Shown here: piece by piece, positions 1 through 7,005 of the stretch
Layout of the letters: every line of letters begins with the position of its first letter
How positions within the stretch are numbered: the first letter of the stretch is position 1
Position numbers and translations under genes: made by a program
The notes under the pieces: generated by a model
Seen by the model: only the letters and a program-made list of their open reading frames with translations
Told to the model about the DNA's origin: nothing
Databases searched by the model: none
Assembly: GCA_022749905.1 (NCBI GenBank)
Contig: JAKIWU010000005.1
Span: forward strand, 1 to 22,117
Length of the DNA stretch: 22,117 bases
Direction of reading: 5' to 3'
Source: Thermoplasmata archaeon
GTDB lineage: Archaea > Thermoplasmatota > Thermoplasmata > Lutacidiplasmatales > UBA184

Positions 1-1097
1 ACGAGGTAGCCGGTGCTCCAGTCGAGGCCGATCGCGGCTTGCGCGCGCCCTCCGGGGTTCCCGCTCGAGATCCGGCTCACGTTGAACCAGCCCGAGGCGA
101 CGGACTGGAACTGCCAGAAGTCGCTGAAATCGCAGGTCGAGAGGCCGCACGGGTAGCTTCCTCCGAAGACATAGAGCCCGTACGATGCGGCGAAGAAGCG
201 TGGTCCAGGGGCGTGGGTGTACGGCAGGATCGACCACTGCCGGGTCGCACCCAGCGCGGCAGTCTGATTCCCCGTCGCAGAGCAACCGAGGTTGCTGTTG
301 CCCGTGCATCCTCCAAAGAGGATGGTCACCTTGTCGGTAGGATCCCACCCGATGCTCGCCCCGAACGACGGGTTGGGGCAGGCGCTCGAGCAGGCGGATC
401 CCGTGATGTTGGTCCACGTCCCGTTGAATTTCCACGTGTCCCCGAGGGGGCATGCATTCGTGGAGCACCCGCCGAAGAGGACGATCGCCTGCAGATTCGG
501 ATCCCAGCCCATCGCGGCATCGGCCCTCGGGCTCGGGGCGGAAGGCAGGGTGCCTGTCGCGTTCACCCAGGTACCGGCGTAGTAGAGCCAGGTCTGGTTG
601 CTGTCGCATTGCGTCGCGAGGCAGCCTCCGAAGAACACGTAGTACCCTAGGGCCAGGTCCCAGACGAGGCCCGCATCCGAGCCTGCGGGCGGCACCCGCG
701 AGGTGTTCGCGAGGATCGGGGTTTCATTGATCCACGTCGGAGAGCTCGCCGCCGGCCGTTCGGGTCTTCCGCTACCGCAAAGCGCAGTGGTGGCGGTGGT
801 GGCCTCGCACCGAACGGATCTCCCGGCCGCAGGGCCCTCACCGGAGGCGAGGGTTCCCGTCGCCGCAGCGAGACTGGCGTTGTCCGCATGGTCGGGGAGA
901 GTCGCGGCCGTTCGGCTGCCGATCGGGCCCAAGTTCCTGAGCGCCGCGGGGACTGCGCGACCTTGATGGCCGAGGACTCCGCCATCGGACGCGAACCCCG
1001 AGGGCGCCGAAGAACTCCAGAGGAGGAGAGCAAGAAGCCCCAGCGCAGCGGCCAAGGCACGGGGCGTACGCCGTCGCGCCCGGTGGAAGCGAGACAT
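1..1097 (-). CDS. Secreted Cys-rich kelch/beta-propeller-like surface protein (C-terminus beyond window)
   Basis: This frame is open from ATG 1097 to the left edge (365 codons, no stop), so the gene is truncated by the window. Residues 1-40 look like a Sec signal peptide: an Arg-rich n-region (RARRRTPR), a hydrophobic core (LAAALGLLALLL) and a possible cleavage site after GFA. From about residue 140 there are repeated blade-like units, each with an (I/V)LFGGC or VFFGGC strand, a second Cys 5-8 residues later, and a Trp/Tyr strand such as TWLYYAGTWVNATG or DTWKFNGTWTNITG. That is the look of kelch/galactose-oxidase-type propellers. Each unit carries a Cys pair, which would suit extracellular disulfides. 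A GGAGGA element lies 7-8 nt before the ATG and an ATATAG box about 28 nt before it. The ligand or role is unknown; a surface adhesin or carbohydrate-binding role is only a guess. Confidence 0.8.
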   Translation of the reverse strand, partial: MSRFHRARRRTPRALAAALGLLALLLWSSSAPSGFASDGGVLGHQGRAVPAALRNLGPIGSRTAATLPDHADNASLAAATGTLASGEGPAAGRSVRCEATTATTALCGSGRPERPAASSPTWINETPILANTSRVPPAGSDAGLVWDLALGYYVFFGGCLATQCDSNQTWLYYAGTWVNATGTLPSAPSPRADAAMGWDPNLQAIVLFGGCSTNACPLGDTWKFNGTWTNITGSACSSACPNPSFGASIGWDPTDKVTILFGGCTGNSNLGCSATGNQTAALGATRQWSILPYTHAPGPRFFAASYGLYVFGGSYPCGLSTCDFSDFWQFQSVASGWFNVSRISSGNPGGRAQAAIGLDWSTGYL

Positions 1098-1104
1098 CTC
1101 GGCT

Positions 1105-1127
1105 TCCTCCAACGGTTCGCCTATATG
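1105..1127 (-). promoter_or_regulatory. TATA-like box (1121-1127) and Shine-Dalgarno (1105-1110) for the kelch gene
   Basis: On the minus strand CATATAG lies 28 nt before ATG 1097, which alone would predict a leaderless start. A good GGAGGA element 8 nt before the same ATG argues instead for a short leader, perhaps from the GATACT sequence further upstream. Both readings support this ATG. Confidence 0.45.
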
Positions 1128-1210
1128 GGCTCAGTATCAAGAGAGGCCGGGGCGCTCAAGGCCCCAAAGTTCCCGCGTTCCGGAGCTTCTTCGCCTCCAA
1201 GACCGAGGCA

Positions 1211-1219
1211 AAGCTTTAC
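1211..1219 (+). promoter_or_regulatory. Possible weak promoter of the KaiC/GvpD-like gene
   Basis: The A/T-rich run AAGCTTTACT stands out from the surrounding high-G+C sequence in the divergent region 1098-1310. It would place transcription start near 1242 and give a leader of roughly 70 nt before ATG 1311. No other clear signal is seen in this gap. Confidence 0.3.
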
Positions 1220-1310
1220 TTTCCCCACGTCCCAATAGGCGTTGAGAGTTGGGGAACATCGTGAGGGCGCCGCCACGGAGCCAGGAAGGCTCCCGACTTC
1301 TTGGACCAGC

Positions 1311-2855
1311 ATGATGGAGAACAACGGCGGGCGCACGGGCGCGGTCATCCCCTCCGAGATCCTGACCTTCCTTTCCGGCAAGGGCGGCCGTTCCCTCATC
1401 GTCAAGGGGGGCGCAGGGACGGGGAAGACGACCTTCGGTCTCGAGCTCCTCGAACGCGTCGGAAAGCCCGAGCAGTCCTACTACCTCTCGACCCGCGTCG
1501 GCGACGAGGCGCTCTACCGCCAGTTCCCGTGGCTCAAGACCTCGGAGCTTCGCGCCCGCGTCCTCGATGCCGGGAAGATGTTCCTCGAGACGGTCAATCC
1601 GCCGGTGAAGAGCACCGAGGCGGATCTCCCGGAGGCCGAGAAGCGCAAGATCCGGGCCGCCAAGGAGGTCATGCGTTCGCTCTCGGACGACCGCGGCGCC
1701 CCGACGAAGGTGGATCGGACGCACCTTTTGCAGTTGACCCGCCGGAACCCGATGCCCGAGGTCGAGAACGTCTACAACCGGGTCGAGAAGGCGCTCCCGG
1801 ACAAGTCGCTCCTCGTCATCGATTCGCTCGAGGGTGTGACCCACAAGTACGGGCTCGAAATGGAAGAGTTCGTGATGTGCCTCCAGAAGGATCTCGTGGA
1901 GTCCTCGAACACCAACGTGGTGATGGTGCTCGAGAAGCCCGAAGCGGGCGGCATCGAGTACCTCGTCGACGGACTCCTCTCCATCCAGCGCGAAGAGCTC
2001 GACGAACGCCGCGTGCGGCACCTGCGTCTCGAAAAGCTCCGGGCCACGAACATCGGCAGGCCGCGCTACGCGGTGACCCTCAACGGGGGCCGGTTCGAGG
2101 CGCTCGGGATCGGCAACGGCGACCACACGGCGTCGCCCTCGGTGTGGCGCCCCGTGTCGGACCCGGAGCGGTTCTATTCGACGGGGATCCCGGACTTCGA
2201 CCGGCTCCTCGAGGGAGGCTTCCGACGCGGGAGCTTCAACGCATTCGAGATCGACATGAACGTCGGCATCGACGACTACTACATGCTGTTCACTCCGACG
2301 TTCCTGAACTTCCTCACGCAGTCGCGCGGGATCATCGCGGTCCTTGCCGCGGGCGAGTCGCCGGAGAAGCTCCGCGACACCCTCGTCCGCCAGACGGCCC
2401 CGAACGTCTTCGACCAGCGGGTCCGGATCGTCGACTACACCGCGAGCGAGACCGAGGAGTCCTACATCGTCCCGATGGCCCACTATGGGCGCGAGGAGGC
2501 GACCCAGGTGATGGTGACGGCCGAGAAGGCCGTGCGGGGCCCGCAGCAGAAGCCGTTCCTCGAGTACACCTCGTTCGACACTCTCGAGAGCCTCATGGGC
2601 GACCAGGTCGCGATCCGCATGTACTTCCACGGCGTCCGCAGGACGAAGCTCGTCGGGAACCTCGGGATCGGCCTCCTGAAGCCCGGGCTCCTCGTGGCGA
2701 GCGAGATCCTCAACATGATGGACACGTACTTCCGGGTCACGAACATCGACAACGCTCCGTGCATCTACGGGATCCGGCCCCGGACGACGATCTACTCGAT
2801 CTCCTACGACCCCCAGGCGGGCTCGCCGCACGCGAAGCTCACGCCCGTCGTCTAG
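1311..2855 (+). CDS. KaiC/GvpD-like RecA-superfamily ATPase with a degenerate second domain
   Basis: The product is 514 aa with two RecA/KaiC-like halves. The N-terminal half has an intact Walker A (GGAGTGKTT, residues 33-41) and a Walker B strand (SLLVIDS, residues 166-172), resembling archaeal GvpD and KaiC/RadA-like ATPases. The second half starts near residue 283 with the KaiC-type lead-in GIPDFDRLLEGGF, but the place where a P-loop should follow reads NAFEIDMNVGIDDYYM, with no GxGKT. The later KaiC-like strand with AAGESPEKLRDTL is kept. The second domain is therefore probably structural or regulatory. ATG 1311 (or 1314) was chosen because the in-frame extension back to TTG 1242 has poor G/C at third codon positions, unlike the rest of the gene. 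A signalling or regulatory ATPase is likely; no gas-vesicle genes are nearby, so GvpD function is not implied. Confidence 0.75.
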   Translation: MMENNGGRTGAVIPSEILTFLSGKGGRSLIVKGGAGTGKTTFGLELLERVGKPEQSYYLSTRVGDEALYRQFPWLKTSELRARVLDAGKMFLETVNPPVKSTEADLPEAEKRKIRAAKEVMRSLSDDRGAPTKVDRTHLLQLTRRNPMPEVENVYNRVEKALPDKSLLVIDSLEGVTHKYGLEMEEFVMCLQKDLVESSNTNVVMVLEKPEAGGIEYLVDGLLSIQREELDERRVRHLRLEKLRATNIGRPRYAVTLNGGRFEALGIGNGDHTASPSVWRPVSDPERFYSTGIPDFDRLLEGGFRRGSFNAFEIDMNVGIDDYYMLFTPTFLNFLTQSRGIIAVLAAGESPEKLRDTLVRQTAPNVFDQRVRIVDYTASETEESYIVPMAHYGREEATQVMVTAEKAVRGPQQKPFLEYTSFDTLESLMGDQVAIRMYFHGVRRTKLVGNLGIGLLKPGLLVASEILNMMDTYFRVTNIDNAPCIYGIRPRTTIYSISYDPQAGSPHAKLTPVV

Positions 2856-2885
2856 AGCGTCTTACCGCGGGGGCTTGGCCCCGAT

Positions 2886-3542
2886 TCAGCCAGCCCACGA
2901 GGGAAACGAAGGCACGAGCCACACGATCGTCGTGAGGATCACGCCGGGAACGAGCGTCATCGTCAGATCGTCGTCGAGGGAGCGCATCCGCAGGCTCTCG
3001 ATCCCCACGGCAGCGACGGCCGCGATCCCCGTCGCGAGGATCGCGGGATGGACGCCCCATCCGCCGATCCCTCGGAGTGCCGCGAAGGCGAGCCCGCTGT
3101 AGACGAGGAGAGGAAGCACCGGTTGGGCCGGGCGTGGCTTCGGCAGCCGCCGAAGCTCTCCGATCACCGGATCGACGATCGCAGTCCCGAGGACCACCGC
3201 GATCGCGATCGGCTCCGGGAAGAGGAGCACCGCTGCGACGAGAGCGACAGCGTAGTAGGCGAAGCTCGCGACCCGTTCGTGCTCGTGCGGTCGGATCGTC
3301 GGTAGCTCGATCCTTCCGAGGATACGGAGGGCTTCCAGAAGGAGAACGAGGAAGAGAGCGAGGAGGAGGACGCGCGAATTCGGGAGAACGACGAAGAATC
3401 CCGTCGGCAGGAGATAGTAGACGAGAACCAACGCCCCGATGAGGTGCAGGCACCGCCGCCAGATGCGATCCCCGAGCTCGGTCTCGCCCCCGAACTGGCG
3501 CCCGAGCCAGGCGCGCCAGCGACCACCTCGATGGAGCTGCAC
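2886..3542 (-). CDS. Dolichol kinase / SEC59-DGK1-VTE5-like integral membrane protein
   Basis: The product is 218 aa and mostly hydrophobic, with about six predicted membrane segments (for example CLHLIGALVLVYYLL, VLLLALFLVLLLEAL, VALVAAVLLF). Between them are the conserved features of the COG0170 family: an early RR..H pair (RRCLHLIG), the glycine/aspartate loop GTAIVDPVIGELRR, and a C-terminal E..RMRSLDDDLTMTLVPG stretch like the E...DDNLT(I/V)P end of CTP-dependent polyprenol or diacylglycerol kinases. A lipid-carrier kinase acting at the membrane, for example in glycosylation or archaeal lipid metabolism, is the likely role; the substrate cannot be read from sequence. Start GTG 3542 has no Shine-Dalgarno but lies 28 nt after a CTCTAAG box, so it is probably leaderless. 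It is convergent with the upstream ATPase gene (30-nt gap) and divergent from purE. Confidence 0.6.
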   Translation of the reverse strand: MQLHRGGRWRAWLGRQFGGETELGDRIWRRCLHLIGALVLVYYLLPTGFFVVLPNSRVLLLALFLVLLLEALRILGRIELPTIRPHEHERVASFAYYAVALVAAVLLFPEPIAIAVVLGTAIVDPVIGELRRLPKPRPAQPVLPLLVYSGLAFAALRGIGGWGVHPAILATGIAAVAAVGIESLRMRSLDDDLTMTLVPGVILTTIVWLVPSFPSWAG

Positions 3543-3566
3543 CGCGTCGGCGGGGGGCCGCCGGGG

Positions 3567-3573
3567 CTTAGAG
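3567..3573 (-). promoter_or_regulatory. TATA-like box CTCTAAG for the dolichol-kinase-like gene
   Basis: CTCTAAG on the minus strand lies 28 nt before GTG 3542, the same geometry as the boxes before 5095 and 5388. It implies a leaderless mRNA. The 96-nt divergent gap to purE must also hold the purE promoter, for which only a weak T-rich run at 3604-3611 is visible. Confidence 0.45.
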
Positions 3574-3638
3574 GCTTCGGCAGCTGCACTCGGACGCCCC
3601 AACGCTTTTCTCTCGCCGGCCGCTCGCAGAGACGTCGC

Positions 3639-4100
3639 ATGAAGGTCGCCATCGTGGTCGGTAGCAAATCCGACCTCGAGCACGCCGAGAAGGTCCGGGC
3701 CCGGCTCGAAACGCTCGGCGTCCCCAGCGAGGTCACGGTCGCGTCCGCCCACCGCACCCCCGAGCGCGTCGAGGCGATCGCCTCCGACCCCTCTGTCGAG
3801 GTGTTCGTCGCGATGGCCGGCCTCTCCGCCGCCCTTCCCGGAACGATCGCCGCGCGCACGCTGAAGCCCGTGATCGGCGTCCCCCTGCACCGGGGCCTTG
3901 GCCTCGACTCGCTCCTCTCCGTCGTCCAGATGCCTCCCGGCGTCCCGGTCGCCGCCGTCGGACTCGACGCGTCGGAGAACGCCGCGCTGCTCGCCGCGGA
4001 GATCCTCGCGCTGGGACACCCCGAGGTCCACGACGCGCTCGTCCGCTACCGCGCCCGCTGGAAGGACGACGGCGGCCCTGTGCCCGCCGCGCCTCCATGA
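3639..4100 (+). CDS. purE: PurE, 5-(carboxyamino)imidazole ribonucleotide mutase / AIR carboxylase
   Basis: The product is 153 aa, the usual PurE core length. It works in de novo purine synthesis, converting N5-CAIR to CAIR (class I) or carboxylating AIR (class II). The N-terminal GSKSD loop (residues 8-12) and the SAHRTP motif with catalytic His38 are present, as are the class-I-like strands PVIGVP, LDSLLSVVQMP and NAALLAAEIL. One difference stands out: the class I loop AGGAAHLPG reads AGLSAALPG, so the second active-site histidine is Ala65. No purK is in the window. The stop overlaps the guaAb start in ATGA, so the two purine genes are translationally coupled. ATG 3639 was chosen because upstream in-frame codons do not resemble the family. 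Confidence 0.9.
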   Translation: MKVAIVVGSKSDLEHAEKVRARLETLGVPSEVTVASAHRTPERVEAIASDPSVEVFVAMAGLSAALPGTIAARTLKPVIGVPLHRGLGLDSLLSVVQMPPGVPVAAVGLDASENAALLAAEILALGHPEVHDALVRYRARWKDDGGPVPAAPP

Positions 4101-5044
4101 AGGACCCCGAGAGCTTTCGGCGCGACGCGGTCGAGCGGATCCGGGCCGAGGTGCCGGAGCGCGCCCTCGTGGCGACGAGCGGCGGGATCGACAGCACCGC
4201 GGCCGCGGTTCTCGCACGGGAGGCCCTCGGGGATCGCGCCCGTTCTCTCTTCGTGGACACCGGACTTCTCCGGGCCGGTGAGATCGAAGGCGTTCGAGCT
4301 CTCGGAAGTACGCTCCGGCTCCCGATCGAGATCGTCTCCGCCGCGCCCCGGTTTTTCGGCGCGCTCGAAGGGGTCACCGATCCTGAGGAGAAGCGGCGCC
4401 GCATCGGGGAGAGCTTCATCCGGCTCTTCGAATCGGAGGCCGAACGGTTCGGCACCGATCGCCTCGTGCAGGGCACGATCGCCCCGGACTGGATCGAGAG
4501 CGGCGGCCAACTTCGCGACACGATCAAGACCCATCACAACGTCGGAGGCGTGCCGAAGGACTCACGACTACGATTGGTCGAACCCCTCCGCGACCTCTAC
4601 AAGGACGAGGTTCGCGCGCTCGCCACCCACCTCGGCATCCCGAACGCCGAGCGTCAACCGTTCCCCGGTCCGGGTCTCGCGGTGCGCGTCGCGGGGCCCG
4701 TCACGACCGATCGCGTCGCGACGGCTCGGACCGCCGACCGCATCGTGACCGAGGAGGTCGAAGCGGAGATCGCGGCAGGACGCTTGCCGCGGCCTTGGCA
4801 ATACTTCGCCGTCCTGCTGCCCGTCCGGTCCGTTGGCGTTACGGGGGACAACCGGATCTTTGGCGAGGCCGTCAGCGTGCGGATCGTGGAATCCATCGAC
4901 GCGATGACAGCGACCGCGATGGCGCCCCGCCCCGAGCTGTTGCGCCGCATCGCCGAGCGGGTAACCCGCGAGCTCTCCGGAAAGGTGACGAGGGTCCTGT
5001 ACGACGTTACGGACAAGCCGCCGGCGACGATCGAGTGGGAATAA
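4097..5044 (+). CDS. guaAb: GMP synthase subunit B (ATP pyrophosphatase/amination subunit)
   Basis: The product is 315 aa and contains only the ATP-PPase and dimerisation domains of GMP synthase, as in archaea where the glutaminase (subunit A) is a separate protein. It aminates XMP to GMP using ATP and ammonia channelled from subunit A. The PP-loop SGGIDS is at residues 28-33. The family motifs KTHHNVGG, PFPGPGLAVRV and the C-terminal TDKPPATIEWE are all present, so the protein appears complete and functional. Its ATG lies inside the purE stop (ATGA), placing IMP-branch synthesis and GMP formation in one transcript. The glutaminase subunit gene is not in this window. Confidence 0.95.
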   Translation: MKDPESFRRDAVERIRAEVPERALVATSGGIDSTAAAVLAREALGDRARSLFVDTGLLRAGEIEGVRALGSTLRLPIEIVSAAPRFFGALEGVTDPEEKRRRIGESFIRLFESEAERFGTDRLVQGTIAPDWIESGGQLRDTIKTHHNVGGVPKDSRLRLVEPLRDLYKDEVRALATHLGIPNAERQPFPGPGLAVRVAGPVTTDRVATARTADRIVTEEVEAEIAAGRLPRPWQYFAVLLPVRSVGVTGDNRIFGEAVSVRIVESIDAMTATAMAPRPELLRRIAERVTRELSGKVTRVLYDVTDKPPATIEWE

Positions 5045-5065
5045 CCCGGCCTCGCCGGCGAAATG

Positions 5066-5079
5066 CCTAAGAGCGGAGG
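5066..5079 (+). promoter_or_regulatory. CCTAAG box (5066-5071) and GGAGG (5075-5079) before the small RHH-like gene
   Basis: The TAA of CCTAAG is exactly 27 nt before GTG 5095, matching the spacing before GTG 5388 and supporting a leaderless start at 5095. A GGAGG element 6 nt before GTG 5086 supports that codon instead if transcription continues from guaAb. The two starts differ by only three residues. Confidence 0.5.
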
Positions 5080-5094
5080 CGCCCGGTGTGGCGC

Positions 5095-5313
5095 GTGGCC
5101 GCAGGCGTTCCGAAGGGACGTCGCCTCGAGATCCCCGAAGACACGGCCCGCGCCATCGAGGAACGGATCCACGGGAGCGGCTTCACCTCGATCGACACGT
5201 TCGTCACGTTCGTGCTCGCGCGTCTCCTCGAAAAACGATCGGAGCAGCCGTTCAGCGAGGAGGACGAACGTCGCCTCCGCGAGCGGCTCCGGTCCCTGGG
5301 CTACATCGACTGA
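5095..5313 (+). CDS. Small protein, possible ribbon-helix-helix (CopG-like) regulator
   Basis: The product is 72 aa from GTG 5095, or 75 aa from GTG 5086. It begins with a short basic strand (KGRRLEIPEDTARAIEERI), continues with a turn (GSGFTSIDTFV) and a second helix (TFVLARLLEKR), and ends with a charged helix closing in RLRSLGYID. The strand-helix-turn-helix order and the IPEDxxxxIEERI pattern resemble ribbon-helix-helix DNA-binding proteins. The assignment is by shape only and the operator is unknown. It follows guaAb by 50 nt but has its own box at 5066, so it may be transcribed separately. Confidence 0.5.
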   Translation: MAAGVPKGRRLEIPEDTARAIEERIHGSGFTSIDTFVTFVLARLLEKRSEQPFSEEDERRLRERLRSLGYID

Positions 5314-5357
5314 CCCATCGGGCCCGGCGGTCGGCACGCGCGCGTCCTTCCCGCCAA

Positions 5358-5364
5358 CCCTAAG
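5358..5364 (+). promoter_or_regulatory. TATA-like box CCCTAAG for the CxxC protein gene
   Basis: The TAA is 27 nt before GTG 5388 and there is no Shine-Dalgarno-like sequence in between, so the transcript is probably leaderless. Confidence 0.5.
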
Positions 5365-5387
5365 TCGGCCCAGCCCCTCGAACGCGC

Positions 5388-5642
5388 GTGTTGCACTGTC
5401 CGTTCTGCCAGGCTCCCGAGACGGAGCGTGTGCGCATCGACGGGGCAAGCTTCGTCATCTTCCAGTGCATGTTCACGCCCCAGGTCGACCCCGCGCACTC
5501 CGACGCGGAGATCGAAGCGACCCTCGCGAGCCAGCACCCCGATGGAGGTGCCCCGTACTTCCGCCAGATGTGCGATTCGCTGCACCTGTACGTGACGAAG
5601 GGCGCCGGCTCGCGGCCCCTTCCCGGGGCCGGTCAGCGCTGA
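5388..5642 (+). CDS. Small uncharacterised CxxC (possible zinc-binding) protein
   Basis: I do not recognise a named family. The 84-aa product opens with LHCPFC, a zinc-knuckle-like CxxC at residues 3-6, followed by a short beta stretch (VRIDGASFVIFQCMFTP) with a third Cys and a helix with a fourth (FRQMCDSLHLYV). Four cysteines would suffice for one metal site, though the spacing is not that of a standard zinc ribbon. GTG 5388 is immediately downstream of a well-placed TATA-like box. The gene is convergent with ridA, with 19 nt between stops. Codon third positions are G/C rich like the neighbours, supporting a real gene. Confidence 0.6.
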   Translation: MLHCPFCQAPETERVRIDGASFVIFQCMFTPQVDPAHSDAEIEATLASQHPDGGAPYFRQMCDSLHLYVTKGAGSRPLPGAGQR

Positions 5643-5661
5643 CTCGGCCCTCCGTCCCAAC

Positions 5662-6111
5662 CTAGCGGCGCCTGGCCGGACTTCGACCCCGGCTTCCCGC
5701 CCGCTTCGAGACCGTTCGCGGACGCTCGATCACAGCGTCGACCTCGATCTCGACCCGCATCGCGGGGTCGAGGAGCCCCGCTACCTGGACCATCGCGGTC
5801 GCCGGTCGGATCTCGGAGAAGCGTTCGGCGTGCGCTCGGCCGATCTCTGACCACTCGGAGATGTCCGCCACGTAGAGGCGCGTGCGGACGACGTCCGCCA
5901 ACGAGGCTCCGACCGCAGCGAGGGCGCGCTCGATGTTGTCGATCGCGCGCTTCGTCTGATCGTACGCCGATCCTCCGACGAAGCGTCCGTCCGGCCCCGT
6001 CGCCGTCGTCCCCGAGATCCAGACGAATCGGCCCGAGCGCACCGCCCTCGCGTAGCCGACCCGGTCCTCCCAAGGGGTCCCGCTCGAGAACCGCTGGCGG
6101 GGCACGCGCAC
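5662..6111 (-). CDS. RidA/YjgF/UK114-family protein
   Basis: The product is 149 aa. RidA proteins are small trimeric proteins; classical members deaminate reactive 2-aminoacrylate. The family strand-and-turn pattern ARAVRSGRFVWISGTTA is at residues 21-37, followed by TKRAIDNIERALAAVGAS, and the C-terminal RVEIEVDAVI strand. The catalytic arginine of the RidA subfamily (E. coli Arg105) is Thr105 here, in RPATAMVQV. This member therefore probably belongs to a Rid subfamily without imine deaminase activity, or uses another chemistry. About 20 basic residues are added at the C-terminus. GTG 6111 (or 6105) follows the sdhE stop by 6 nt, so it is the last gene of the sdh operon. Confidence 0.85.
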   Translation of the reverse strand: MRVPRQRFSSGTPWEDRVGYARAVRSGRFVWISGTTATGPDGRFVGGSAYDQTKRAIDNIERALAAVGASLADVVRTRLYVADISEWSEIGRAHAERFSEIRPATAMVQVAGLLDPAMRVEIEVDAVIERPRTVSKRAGSRGRSPARRR

Positions 6112-6117
6112 CTTCTC

Positions 6118-7005
6118 TCAGGCCGAGAGCGCGACGCCCGGGATCCTCGCGAGGGCGCCCTTCGTCGAGACGAGGTGGCGCGGGAGGCCCATCTGTTCCG
6201 GCGTCGCCCCGAGCGCGAGGCCGACGAGTTGGGGCAAATGGAAGACCGGCATGTCGAGCGGGTGACCCACCGCGGCCTCGGCCTTGTTCTGGTACGCGTC
6301 GAGCGAGATATGACAGAGGGGGCAGGGGGTCGCCATCGCCTCGGCCCCGTGCGCGCGGGCATCATCGATCTGGTTCCCGGCGATCCGATTCGCCGTCGGC
6401 TCCTTCACGAAAAGGATCGGGAATCCGCAACACATCACGCGCCCGCGGTACATCACCGGCGTCGCCCCGAGCGCGCCGAGGAGGTCCTCGAACGTGTGCG
6501 GCTCCTCCGCGCTGTCCGTCCCGAGCCGGTCGGCGGGACGCAGGAGGTGGCATCCGTAGAACGCCCCCACCTTGAGCCCGGTAAGGGGGCGGACCACGCG
6601 ACGGCGCAGTTCGTCGAGACCGATCTGCGAGACGATCACGTCGAGGAGGTGCGTGACGCGCGTCGTGCCGCCGTACGAGACGCCGATCTGGGCGAGCGCC
6701 GCATCGACCTTCGCCTTGACGACGGCGTCGCCGAGCCGGTTGTTCGCAAGGGCGAGCATGCCCTGGCACGTCGAGCAGATCGTGAGGACGCCGAGGCCGG
6801 CCCGTTCCGCGATCGCGAGGTTCCGAGCGTTTAGAGCGAGGTTGAGGATCGGGTTCGCCTCGTCGATGAAGCCCGAACCGCAGCAGGAGAAGTTGGGGAA
6901 CTCGACGAGCTCGATCCCGAGCTTTCCCGCGACCCAGCGTGTCGCCATGTCGAGCTCGCGGCCCGACTCTTGGGCGACGCACCCCGGATAGTACGCGAGC
7001 TTCAT
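6118..7005 (-). CDS. sdhE: Succinate dehydrogenase subunit E/C, HdrB-like CCG-domain protein
   Basis: The product is 295 aa with two cysteine-rich CCG domains, as in heterodisulfide reductase HdrB and the HdrB-like subunits of class E succinate dehydrogenases. The first domain has Cys9 (YYPGC), Cys41-Cys42 (CCGSG) and Cys77/Cys80 (CSTC). The second has GCHLLRP, CCGFP and CPLCH. Such domains bind non-cubane [4Fe-4S] clusters. In class E enzymes this subunit replaces the haem-bearing transmembrane anchors and is thought to pass electrons from SdhB to quinone. The ATG overlaps the sdhB stop in ATGA, so translation is coupled. No transmembrane segment or amphipathic SdhF-like partner is seen beside it. 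Confidence 0.9.
   Translation of the reverse strand: MKLAYYPGCVAQESGRELDMATRWVAGKLGIELVEFPNFSCCGSGFIDEANPILNLALNARNLAIAERAGLGVLTICSTCQGMLALANNRLGDAVVKAKVDAALAQIGVSYGGTTRVTHLLDVIVSQIGLDELRRRVVRPLTGLKVGAFYGCHLLRPADRLGTDSAEEPHTFEDLLGALGATPVMYRGRVMCCGFPILFVKEPTANRIAGNQIDDARAHGAEAMATPCPLCHISLDAYQNKAEAAVGHPLDMPVFHLPQLVGLALGATPEQMGLPRHLVSTKGALARIPGVALSA

Noticed and set aside
1242..1310. TTG 1242 as start of the KaiC/GvpD-like gene
   Set aside because: The extra 23 codons have poor third-position G/C and no family similarity; ATG 1311/1314 fits better, though a long leader remains unexplained.
1137..2831. 564-codon minus-strand frame opposite the KaiC/GvpD-like gene
   Set aside because: It is rich in Arg, Asp, Glu, His and Val with no motif, while the plus strand has Walker motifs and a coherent protein.
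2856..2885. GGGG...CCCC hairpin between convergent genes as a terminator
   Set aside because: The stem is only about four pairs and has no U-tract; in archaea such hairpins are weak evidence.
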